Assembly: GCA_002713215.1 (NCBI GenBank)
Contig: PAVO01000050.1
Span: 1-42,962 of the forward strand
Origin: Crocinitomicaceae bacterium
GTDB taxonomy: Bacteria > Bacteroidota > Bacteroidia > Flavobacteriales_G > Salibacteraceae
Direction of reading: 5' to 3'
DNA length: 42,962 nt
In this document: positions 8,864 to 16,158 of the stretch, piece by piece
How the letters are laid out: every line of letters starts with the position of its first letter
Position numbering within the stretch: the stretch's first letter is position 1
Notes under the pieces: model-generated
Told to the model about the DNA's origin: nothing
The model's input: only the letters and a program-made list of their open reading frames with translations
The model's database searches: none
Position numbers and translations under genes: made by a program

Positions 8864-8871
8864 CAAAAGTA
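8864..8871 (-). promoter_or_regulatory. Candidate -7 element for hldD
   Basis: The minus strand reads TACTTTTG, a perfect TAnnTTTG match, ending 18 bases before the hldD ATG. No TTG sits at the usual 19-base spacing, so only the -7 half is supported. Confidence 0.45.
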
Positions 8872-8924
8872 TCAAAATCGGAGCTCGCCATTGGCAAAAT
8901 CAAGCCTCCAGACAACAATAAAAT

Positions 8925-8932
8925 TATATTTG
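8925..8932 (+). promoter_or_regulatory. Candidate -7 element for fabD
   Basis: TATATTTG matches TAnnTTTG perfectly, 25 bases before the fabD ATG. The -33 region is not a clear TTG. It faces away from the hldD element in the same divergent gap. Confidence 0.45.
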
Positions 8933-8957
8933 CAGCCTATTTAAAAAGCGACTATTT

Positions 8958-9839
8958 ATGAAGGCATATGTATTTCCGGGTCAGGGAGCTCAGTTTGTGG
9001 GAATGGGGCAAGAATTATACGACCAGGGAGGTTTAGGTAAGGAATTATTTGAATCCGCGAATGAAATTCTTGGATTCAAGATTACGGAAATCATGTTTGG
9101 TGGAACAGACGAAGAATTGAAACAAACCAAAGTCACTCAGCCTGCCATATTCCTTCATTCTACCATACTTGCGAAATTACTTGGAGACAGCTTCCAACCG
9201 GATATGGTTGCAGGTCATTCATTGGGTGAGCTTTCGGCTCTTGTCGCTAACAATACTCTAAATTTTGAGGACGGACTTAAGCTGGTTTCTCAACGGGCAC
9301 TTGCCATGCAGAAAGCATGCGAAGCAGAACCTTCTACCATGGCAGCTATTATTGGGTTAGAAGATGCTGTTGTAGAAAATATTTGTGAAAACATCACAGG
9401 AACTGTTGTTGCTGCAAATTATAATTGCCCAGGACAGCTAGTAATTTCCGGATCTATTCCTGCCATTGACGAAGCCTGTGAGAAGTTAACAGAGGCCGGT
9501 GCTAAAAGGGCGCTTAAACTTCCGGTTGGCGGAGCATTTCACTCCCCACTTATGGAGCCTGCAAGAATGGAATTGGAAACAGCAATTGCCAACACATCTT
9601 TTTCGAATCCTTCCTGCCCGGTATACCAAAATGTATCGGCAAAAGCCGTAACAGATGCGGAAGAGATTAAAAACAATTTGATTGCTCAATTAACTGCGCC
9701 CGTTAAATGGACACAAACCATGCAACAAATACTTACGGATGGAGCATCTGAATTAATTGAAGTTGGTCCTGGAAAGGTATTACAAGGCTTAATTAAAAAA
9801 GTTGATCGGAAATTCCCAACTTCCAGCGCCGGTATTTAA
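8958..9839 (+). CDS. fabD: Malonyl-CoA:ACP S-malonyltransferase
   Basis: A cytoplasmic enzyme that moves malonate from CoA to acyl carrier protein, feeding fatty acid elongation. Its 293 residues match the family. The N-terminal F-P-G-Q-G-A-Q-F-V-G-M-G motif is present. The nucleophile is Ser88 in G-H-S-L-G-E, and the catalytic His is H195 in G-G-A-F-H-S-P-L-M. It is separated from the other fab genes; a FabZ domain occurs elsewhere in the window, fused to LpxC. The stop codon shares the four bases TTAA with the stop of the convergent exported protein. Confidence 0.97.
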   Translation: MKAYVFPGQGAQFVGMGQELYDQGGLGKELFESANEILGFKITEIMFGGTDEELKQTKVTQPAIFLHSTILAKLLGDSFQPDMVAGHSLGELSALVANNTLNFEDGLKLVSQRALAMQKACEAEPSTMAAIIGLEDAVVENICENITGTVVAANYNCPGQLVISGSIPAIDEACEKLTEAGAKRALKLPVGGAFHSPLMEPARMELETAIANTSFSNPSCPVYQNVSAKAVTDAEEIKNNLIAQLTAPVKWTQTMQQILTDGASELIEVGPGKVLQGLIKKVDRKFPTSSAGI

Positions 9840-10846
9840 TTTCCGATTGTTGGTCCCTGAGGAGCAGGCTCAAATAAGGGCCTTAGTTTTTCCATTCTCA
9901 TAACATTCAACCCAGGATCGGAGTGCAATTCCTTTTCCATAATAATTCCCATGAATTCGGCCACTTTTAAATGACGCAATCGGGGTTCAACCTCATCCAA
10001 AGTGATTTTGACCTCATTTCCATCGTTAATGATTGTATTAGCATCAATGTCCAGTTTTGATACTTCCGGAGCCTTAGATTTTACCTGTGATTCGCAAATA
10101 GTCATGCAAGCCATTTTATAATAGCTCGATCTGGCATTTTCCGTGTCTTTCGCTTCAATCGCATTGTTTAGAACAAGTTCCAACTCATTGCACTTTTGCG
10201 TGTTATATTCCATAAGAGCCTCCACCAATTCCTCATTTGCCCTTTCTTTACAGCTAACGGCCTGAGCTGGAACACTAATAAGGTTAATTAGCATATCTTC
10301 AGGAAAGGGAGGGTCTCCAAGTTCACGGGCATTTTGCAAGGCTACATCACAATTGGTTTCGTAGCTAATCATAAGGCTATCGTAAGCCTGCCTAACGAAA
10401 GAGTTGATTTCATTTTTATGCTTTTTAATTAAGGGAGTCAGTGCCTTTTGTACTGCATCATTTTTCTCTTTACCTTCACCCTTAAGTTTAATTGTTTTTT
10501 CACCAAAAGACTTATTAGTCATATAATCGTACAGGACCAATTTCAAGTTTAGTTCCACTTCGGCAGTAGGCTCTTCATCCATTCCAATCGAATTCTGATC
10601 GCTGGAACAATGAGCTACTAAAACATGAGGATAGGTTTGGAACTCACTAATGGTTGCTTTTTCTTTGAGAATAACTTCAAGCGAATTTCCTATAAACTCA
10701 TAGGCAGACTCATCCAGGTCCGTCATATTAAAGACCACAGGAAGTATAACAATCGGGTTTTCTTCCTTCTGTTTTTCCTGCGCTGCTAATCCATTTACGA
10801 AGGAAACTAAAAATACCACGGCTAATGTTCGAAGTAAGTGCTTCAT
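9836..10846 (-). CDS. Exported protein of unknown function
   Basis: I do not recognise this 336-residue protein with confidence. Residues 1-22 form a signal peptide ending L-A-A. The mature part begins with an alternating hydrophobic stretch (P-I-V-I-L-P-V-V-F) and a D-E-S-A-Y-E-F-I-G helix, the sort of alpha/beta fold seen in periplasmic CsgG- or TolB-N-like domains. The middle is helical and charged and holds five cysteines between about 170 and 255 (N-C-D, S-C-K, K-C-N, A-C-M-T-I-C), which may form disulfides. There is no lipobox, TM helix or sorting domain, so a periplasmic location is likely. It converges with fabD, sharing TTAA, and diverges from comM. Members of a Bacteroidota DUF family might be found by a profile search. 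Confidence 0.75.
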   Translation of the reverse strand: MKHLLRTLAVVFLVSFVNGLAAQEKQKEENPIVILPVVFNMTDLDESAYEFIGNSLEVILKEKATISEFQTYPHVLVAHCSSDQNSIGMDEEPTAEVELNLKLVLYDYMTNKSFGEKTIKLKGEGKEKNDAVQKALTPLIKKHKNEINSFVRQAYDSLMISYETNCDVALQNARELGDPPFPEDMLINLISVPAQAVSCKERANEELVEALMEYNTQKCNELELVLNNAIEAKDTENARSSYYKMACMTICESQVKSKAPEVSKLDIDANTIINDGNEVKITLDEVEPRLRHLKVAEFMGIIMEKELHSDPGLNVMRMEKLRPLFEPAPQGPTIGN

Positions 10847-10865
10847 AGATATTTAATTTGAGTGT

Positions 10866-10873
10866 CAAAGCTA
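10866..10873 (-). promoter_or_regulatory. Candidate -7 element for the exported protein gene
   Basis: TAGCTTTG on the minus strand fits TAnnTTTG and lies 19 bases before the ATG at 10846. No -33 TTG is obvious. Confidence 0.4.
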
Positions 10874-10963
10874 ATTTAATCCTTTGATTTTTCCTTTTTG
10901 ACAGGTAGCATTATTCTTTATAATTCATAATAAGTTAATTTAGTAGCCACCAAATCAATAATC

Positions 10964-12502
10964 ATGTTAGTAAAAACCTTCGGAAGTGCCGTTTATGGAA
11001 TAAGCGCACAAACCATAACCATTGAAGTTAATGTAAGTATTGGAATCAAGTATTTTTTGGTCGGATTACCAGATAATGCGGTCAAAGAGAGTCAACAACG
11101 AATAACCTCTGCGCTTTCAGAATGTGGTTATAAAATGCCAGGTAAAAAAATTGTAATCAACATGGCTCCAGCGGACATCCGCAAGGAAGGAAGTTATTAC
11201 GACCTTCCTCTTGCCATTGGAATATTAGCCGCATCCAATCAAATTGAAGCCAACGAATTGGAGAATTACATCATTATGGGAGAGCTTTCCCTAGATGGAA
11301 GTCTACAGCCCATGAAAGGAGTTTTACCAATTGCCATTCAAGCTCGAAACGAGGGGTTTAAGGGAATTATTCTACCCAAACAAAATGCGATGGAGGCTGC
11401 AATCGTAAATAACCTGGAGGTATTAGGAGTAGAACAAATTAGTGAGGTAATCGATTTTTTCGACAAGGGTATAAAACCCCTGGTTACCGAAATAAATACC
11501 CGGGATCAGTTCACCAAGAATCTCAACAACTTTGATATAGATGTTGAAGACATAAAAGGACAAGAAACGGCAAAACGCGCCATGGAAATTGCCGCAGCCG
11601 GAGGCCATAATATTTTACTAATTGGTCCACCAGGGGTTGGTAAGACCATGTTGGCCAAACGGCTTCCAACCATTCTTCCTCCGTTGACTTTAACGGAGGC
11701 CCTGGAAACCACAAAAATCCATTCGGTTTCAGGAAAACTAGGTAACAACACTTCGCTGCTTACCACCCGCCCTTTTCGAAGTCCGCACCACACCATAAGT
11801 AATGTTGCGTTGGTCGGAGGTGGAAGCAATCCACAACCCGGTGAAATTTCACTGGCACATAACGGGGTCCTCTTTCTGGACGAGTTACCCGAATTTCAGC
11901 GCCAGGTACTGGAGGTACTTCGCCAACCCCTGGAAGACAGAACAGTGTCCATTTCCAGGGCTAAAGTTTCGGTAGATTTTCCCGCTTCATTTATGTTGGT
12001 TGCGTCCATGAATCCATCTCCCAGTGGTAATTTTTATGATCCGGGCGATGCCAATTCAGATGCTGAACATGTGGTAAAAAAATACCTGAGTAAAATTTCA
12101 GGACCACTTCTGGATCGAGTTGACCTTCATGTAGAAGTAAACCCGGTTCCTTTCGAGGATTTGGCAACTAAGCAATCAGGAGAATCATCGGCGCAGATTC
12201 GTGAACGGGTTATAAAGGCAAGAGACTTTCAAAATGAACGTTTCATTGATTTTGACGCTATTCATTGCAACGCTCAATTACCACCAAAACTAATTAAGAA
12301 ATACTGCGAAGTGGACGAGAACGGAAACCGACTTATAAAACAAGCCATGGATAAATTAGGATTTAGTGCCAGGAGCTATGCACGAATCCTTAAGGTAGCC
12401 AGAACCATCGCCGATTTGGAACTCAGCGAATCCATCAGGGTCAATCACATTGCCGAGGCCATTCAATACCGAACACTGGATCGAGAAGGTTGGGGAATGT
12501 AA
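10964..12502 (+). CDS. comM: YifB/ComM family Mg-chelatase-like AAA+ ATPase
   Basis: A 512-residue cytoplasmic hexameric helicase family member. ComM in naturally competent bacteria drives branch migration during integration of transformed DNA, but the family is widespread in bacteria not known to be competent. Domains in order: an N-terminal ChlI/Lon-protease-like domain (about 1-165) with the S-A-L and M-A-P-A-D-I-R-K-E-G motif; an AAA+ Mg-chelatase domain (about 190-395) with Walker A G-P-P-G-V-G-K-T near 221 and Walker B L-F-L-D-E-L-P-E-F near 305; and a C-terminal helical domain with the sensor-like S-A-R-S-Y-A-R-I-L-K-V-A-R-T-I-A-D motif. It is monocistronic as far as can be seen. The short gap to the convergent DUF983 gene holds only a weak palindrome. 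Confidence 0.95.
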   Translation: MLVKTFGSAVYGISAQTITIEVNVSIGIKYFLVGLPDNAVKESQQRITSALSECGYKMPGKKIVINMAPADIRKEGSYYDLPLAIGILAASNQIEANELENYIIMGELSLDGSLQPMKGVLPIAIQARNEGFKGIILPKQNAMEAAIVNNLEVLGVEQISEVIDFFDKGIKPLVTEINTRDQFTKNLNNFDIDVEDIKGQETAKRAMEIAAAGGHNILLIGPPGVGKTMLAKRLPTILPPLTLTEALETTKIHSVSGKLGNNTSLLTTRPFRSPHHTISNVALVGGGSNPQPGEISLAHNGVLFLDELPEFQRQVLEVLRQPLEDRTVSISRAKVSVDFPASFMLVASMNPSPSGNFYDPGDANSDAEHVVKKYLSKISGPLLDRVDLHVEVNPVPFEDLATKQSGESSAQIRERVIKARDFQNERFIDFDAIHCNAQLPPKLIKKYCEVDENGNRLIKQAMDKLGFSARSYARILKVARTIADLELSESIRVNHIAEAIQYRTLDREGWGM

Positions 12503-12529
12503 TTGATTAAATCAATCGAAGAAGTTCAA

Positions 12530-12940
12530 CTATGCTTTTGGTGTACCAGTCAACTTACCGGCTTCCTTATCATAAGAAACAAAAAAGTTAATCCAAATGG
12601 ATCGTGAAACCCTAAAGAAAATGGGTGTAAGAACGAGCATTCCACCAACAGCCAGAATTAAATAAAGAATTAGAGAAAAGTCTGGGTAGAGCACCATAAG
12701 GGCAACAAATACCGAAACCATGTAGGCAATTCCTACCGCGTAGGAAACATACATGGCACCGTAATAAAATGCCGGTTCCAGTTCAAATTTTTGCCCACAA
12801 TTGGAACAACTTTTAGGCATTTCAAAGAATCCCTTTATTTTATAGGGGTTCCTGTTTTTAAACAGATCCGATTCATGGCATCTGGGGCATTTCATAAACA
12901 AGATGCTATACAGTTTTGTTCCCTTAGGTATAATTTCCAT
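12530..12940 (-). CDS. DUF983 family small membrane protein with zinc ribbon
   Basis: 136 residues. The N-terminal cytoplasmic part has two cysteine pairs, C-P-R-C near 18 and C-S-N-C near 45, forming a probable zinc ribbon. Two hydrophobic helices follow at about 60-85 and 90-115, with the motif F-E-L-E-P-A-F-Y-Y-G-A-M-Y-V-S-Y-A conserved in DUF983. The C-terminal tail is charged. The biochemical role of the family is not established; members occur widely in Bacteroidota and alphaproteobacteria. It lies 66 bases downstream of aroB on the same strand and may be the last gene of the porX-aroB operon. No good promoter is seen in that gap beyond a degenerate TAATCTTG. Confidence 0.85.
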   Translation of the reverse strand: MEIIPKGTKLYSILFMKCPRCHESDLFKNRNPYKIKGFFEMPKSCSNCGQKFELEPAFYYGAMYVSYAVGIAYMVSVFVALMVLYPDFSLILYLILAVGGMLVLTPIFFRVSRSIWINFFVSYDKEAGKLTGTPKA

Positions 12941-13006
12941 ACGAAATAGCTAGGCCGTTAAAAAAGCAAGATTATAAAATGATTGGTCAGCAAAGTGTAA
13001 TGTTAA

Positions 13007-14083
13007 TCACAGTTCTGTACTCATTGAAAAATACCATTCCAAAGCCATGGTTACCTCTTCTTCGGTAAGGACATGATTAATGCTACAGCTTCCAATAGCA
13101 TTCAACAAGGTAAAGTTTAGTCCTTCTTCAGAATTCTTCTTATCGGCATGCATTAACTTTAAAATGGTTGGAATATCTTCAGTTCCACAATTAAACTGAC
13201 CAAAATGACCATTTACCAGATTCCTGATTTCGTCAAGGTCCATTTTTGATAATCCAGTGTGAGTCTGAGACAGCATACTCTCTATTGCAATACCATAGGC
13301 AATAGCCTCACCATGCAACAATGGGTCGCCTTTTAAATGCGACAAACTTTCAATAGCATGTCCAATGGTATGCCCAAAATTCAATTTTTTACGTTCGCCT
13401 TTTTCCAAAAAATCTCTCCCTACAATATCGTTCTTCACTCGAATCGATTCAGCAATTCCAGTTTCTTCCGGAAGTACTTCAAAGTTTTGAACTTTAATGT
13501 TCTTCCATAGCTTAGGGTTAGCAATTAATCCATGTTTGATCGATTCCACGTAACCCGATTTAAGCTCTCGTTTGGGAAGTGTTTCCAGGAACTGAATGCC
13601 ACAGAATACAGCTTCGGGAAAACAAAATGAACCCAGTTGGTTTTTATAGTCACCTACATTGATCCCGGTTTTTCCACCAGCACTTGCGTCAACCATAGCC
13701 AGCAGCGATGTTGGAACGTTGATGTATGGAATTCCACGCTTAAAACTTGATGCCAAAAAACCTCCCAGGTCTGTAATCATACCCCCTCCTATGTTAATCA
13801 ACAAGGACTTTCGGGAAGCGTTTAACTCAAGTAATGTCTCTGCCAGGTTGTAATAAATCTCTACCGTTTTACTTGATTCTCCAGAAGGAACACTCAATAT
13901 ATCAGCTTCCAACAAAGCATTGTTGCTGGTCCAGTTCAACAAGGGAAGGCAATATTCTTCGGTATTAGAATCTGCCAATACAAATATTCGATAATCACTA
14001 TAATGATTATCAATGAAGGTGGACAATTCATCCAAAATGCTTTCGGCAGTTACAATGGGGTAAGATGCTTCAATCTTAATCAC
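13007..14083 (-). CDS. aroB: 3-dehydroquinate synthase
   Basis: The second step of the shikimate pathway: cyclises DAHP to 3-dehydroquinate using NAD and a divalent metal. 358 residues, normal for the family. Visible motifs are the NAD-site G-G-G-M-I-T-D-L-G-G-F with S-F-K-R-G-I-P-Y-I-N-V-P-T-S-L-L-A, then D-A-S-A-G-G-K-T-G-I-N. Metal-ligand regions are Y-V-E-S-I-K-H-G and N-F-G-H-T-I-G-H-A-I-E, followed by H-G-E-A. The start overlaps the end of the upstream DUF4258-like gene by 8 bases, which indicates translational coupling within the operon. No other shikimate genes are in the window. Confidence 0.96.
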   Translation of the reverse strand: MIKIEASYPIVTAESILDELSTFIDNHYSDYRIFVLADSNTEEYCLPLLNWTSNNALLEADILSVPSGESSKTVEIYYNLAETLLELNASRKSLLINIGGGMITDLGGFLASSFKRGIPYINVPTSLLAMVDASAGGKTGINVGDYKNQLGSFCFPEAVFCGIQFLETLPKRELKSGYVESIKHGLIANPKLWKNIKVQNFEVLPEETGIAESIRVKNDIVGRDFLEKGERKKLNFGHTIGHAIESLSHLKGDPLLHGEAIAYGIAIESMLSQTHTGLSKMDLDEIRNLVNGHFGQFNCGTEDIPTILKLMHADKKNSEEGLNFTLLNAIGSCSINHVLTEEEVTMALEWYFSMSTEL

Positions 14084-14474
14084 AAGCGCTATGACTTAAG
14101 GTAGAAATTCCAATTTGAGTAATCCAAGCACTGTCTCTCCTCAATGCAATTTCAGTAACTATGGTTCTTGACTCATCGACTTCTGAACTGATAAAATACC
14201 TTTTGACCGTTTTATCAGTACTGCTTTTTTCAAAGTCAATATCTCCTGACTCCAACAGTTGTTCAAATTCAGAATCGAACACTCCTGATTTTTCAAGGAT
14301 ACACTTGTATCCAGAGCTTGATTGGTCAAGTGAAAACTTTATTTTCTTGAGTACTCTTCCCTCCGGCAACCAGCTTCCATAGAATTCGCGGTCCGTGCCC
14401 TTAAACATGGTGACATAAACCAATACACATCCAAGCAAAAAGCCGATGCCAAAAATTAGAAATCGTCGCGCCAT
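14076..14474 (-). CDS. DUF4258-like single-pass membrane-anchored protein
   Basis: 132 residues. Residues 5-24 form an uncleaved N-terminal hydrophobic anchor (F-L-I-F-G-I-G-F-L-L-G-C). The rest is predicted to be outside the cytoplasm. The G-S-W-L-P-E-G-R-V-L-K-K-I segment and a later G-D-I-D-F-E-K-S-S-T motif resemble the DUF4258 proteins that in Bacteroidota often sit beside ald and tsaE; this is recognised by pattern and context only. The ATG overlaps the ald stop by one base (TAATG), and the gene's end overlaps aroB by 8 bases, so its translation is tied to both neighbours. Its function is unknown. Confidence 0.7.
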   Translation of the reverse strand: MARRFLIFGIGFLLGCVLVYVTMFKGTDREFYGSWLPEGRVLKKIKFSLDQSSSGYKCILEKSGVFDSEFEQLLESGDIDFEKSSTDKTVKRYFISSEVDESRTIVTEIALRRDSAWITQIGISTLSHSACD

Positions 14475-15694
14475 TAAAACATTCCCAGTAGAAGGTTTAA
14501 ATCCTTGTAAGGCATATCAAAAGCAGTACCTAATGCAGGGCTGGTCAGGGTTCCCTTGTACAAATACACTCCATTTCTCACCCCCTTAAAGTTCCTAAGC
14601 ACATTACCTAAACTTCCCTGCTCTCCAAACTTCACCAATATGGGCGAAAAAATATTGCTCAGTGCCTTCGAAGCTGTTCTGGAAACACGGCTCGGGATAT
14701 TGGGAACACCATAATGAATCACTTCGTATTTAACGTTAATAGGATGCTCGTGCGTGGTTACCTCCGATGTATCGAAGCATCCGCCCTGATCAATGGATAC
14801 ATCAACGATTACCGCCCCATACTTCATGTTGTTGACCATTTCCTCGGTAACCAGGCATGGAGATCTTCCGCTGTCTGAACGAACTGCACCAATGGCAACA
14901 TCACAGTTACTCAATGCCTCCGCAAGTGTTTCCGGGTGCATGGTACAGGTATTTATTCGTTGGCCAATATCATTTTGCAGGCGACGAAGTTTGTACATCG
15001 ACTTGTCAAAAACCTTAACACTTGCTCCAAGGCCCAATGCCGCCCGGGTAGCGTATTCCCCAACCGTGCCGGCTCCTATTATAACCACTTCAGTTGGAGG
15101 TACTCCTATGATACCACCAAACATGGCTTTTCTACTTTCCTTTCCCTGGCTCATTAATTCCGCCGCAATAAGGATGGAAGTATTTCCAGCAATTTCGCCC
15201 ATGGCCCTTACAATGGGATAAACACCATCGTCATCCTGAATAAAATCCCAGGCAATAGCCGTAATTTTCTTATCCACTAATTTCTTAAGGGAGTTTTTTG
15301 GTTGTGTTGAAAGCTGCAAGGCAGAAATTAAGGTTTGCCCCTGCTGCATCATTTCAATTTCCTTGAAAGATGGAGGTGCAATTTTTAAAATTATGTTGGC
15401 CTTATAAACTTTGGTTACATCCTCCTGAATTTGAGCTCCCGCCTGAATGTATTCATTGTCATCGAAATTTGAGCCCTCTCCTGCCCCCTTTTCAATAATT
15501 ACACGATGCCCGCGAGAAATTAGTAAGGCTACACCATCGGGAGTAAGCGCTACCCTTCTTTCCTGAAACGAAAGCTCCTTTGGAACCCCAAAAAAAATGA
15601 TCTCTTCTTTTTCCTTTACCGCCTGCATTTGTTCTTTTGGCGAAAAGGCTGCGGATTCGGAAAGTTTCTTGAGTTCTTCTGAGGACAAGTTCAT
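14474..15694 (-). CDS. ald: Alanine dehydrogenase
   Basis: NAD-dependent interconversion of L-alanine with pyruvate and ammonia. At 406 residues it is longer than the classical 370-residue enzyme because of an N-terminal extension of about 30 residues seen in Bacteroidota members. Key features are the substrate-binding region F-G-V-P-K-E-L-S-F-Q-E-R-R-V-A-L-T-P near 36-53, the dinucleotide site G-A-G-T-V-G-E-Y-A near 207-215, and the V-D-V-S-I-D-Q-G-G-C-F-D-T-S motif. Related transhydrogenase alpha subunits share this fold, but no beta-subunit gene is nearby. It sits between tsaE (32 bases upstream) and the DUF4258-like gene (one-base overlap). Confidence 0.92.
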   Translation of the reverse strand: MNLSSEELKKLSESAAFSPKEQMQAVKEKEEIIFFGVPKELSFQERRVALTPDGVALLISRGHRVIIEKGAGEGSNFDDNEYIQAGAQIQEDVTKVYKANIILKIAPPSFKEIEMMQQGQTLISALQLSTQPKNSLKKLVDKKITAIAWDFIQDDDGVYPIVRAMGEIAGNTSILIAAELMSQGKESRKAMFGGIIGVPPTEVVIIGAGTVGEYATRAALGLGASVKVFDKSMYKLRRLQNDIGQRINTCTMHPETLAEALSNCDVAIGAVRSDSGRSPCLVTEEMVNNMKYGAVIVDVSIDQGGCFDTSEVTTHEHPINVKYEVIHYGVPNIPSRVSRTASKALSNIFSPILVKFGEQGSLGNVLRNFKGVRNGVYLYKGTLTSPALGTAFDMPYKDLNLLLGMF

Positions 15695-15726
15695 ATTTCA
15701 AAAGTATAAAACCTGCCTTGAACTTT

Positions 15727-16158
15727 CTAGTCTATTATTACTTTAGATTCGATGTGCCTTTTGCCTTCCGATTCCTTAATCTGAATCAACACAAATTCTT
15801 CAGGCAATAGGTTATCCACCTTATCGGGCCACTCAATAAAACAATAATTGCCAGAGTCCAGGTATTCTTCAAACCCAATATCAAAGGCTTCCTGCTCCGA
15901 ATCGATCCGATAAAAGTCGAAATGAAAAATTGAATCCGATTGCCTGCCTTCGTATTGATTTACCAGGGCAAATGTTGGACTACTCACCTCCTCACCTACT
16001 CCAAGAGACCTGCAAAGTGCTTTGATGAAGGTTGTTTTACCTGCCCCCATTTTACCAACAAAGGCAAATACCCTATAATTCCGATTAACCTCTAACAGTT
16101 CACCGGCAGTTGAATCAAGATCGCCAAGACTTGTACTTGTCCAATGCTTCGAATTCAT
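15727..16158 (-). CDS. tsaE: tRNA threonylcarbamoyladenosine biosynthesis ATPase TsaE
   Basis: A small cytoplasmic P-loop ATPase that works with TsaB and TsaD to form t6A37 on tRNAs that read ANN codons. 143 residues, the usual size. Walker A is G-K-M-G-A-G-K-T-T near 35-43, followed by the family motifs S-S-P-T-F-A-L-V-N-Q-Y and H-F-D-F-Y-R-I-D, and a W-P-D-K motif near the end. The ATG follows directly after the porX stop with no spacer, so it is cotranscribed and probably translationally coupled with porX. TsaB and TsaD are not in the window. Confidence 0.95.
   Translation of the reverse strand: MNSKHWTSTSLGDLDSTAGELLEVNRNYRVFAFVGKMGAGKTTFIKALCRSLGVGEEVSSPTFALVNQYEGRQSDSIFHFDFYRIDSEQEAFDIGFEEYLDSGNYCFIEWPDKVDNLLPEEFVLIQIKESEGKRHIESKVIID

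Noticed and set aside
12503-12529. Palindrome ATTGATTAAATCAAT between comM and the DUF983 gene
   Set aside because: It is short, AT-rich and lacks a T-run or GC stem; likely chance.
14793-15221. 142-codon open frame on the plus strand inside ald
   Set aside because: It is fully antisense to a well-conserved alanine dehydrogenase, has no recognisable motif and no promoter; it is a shadow frame.
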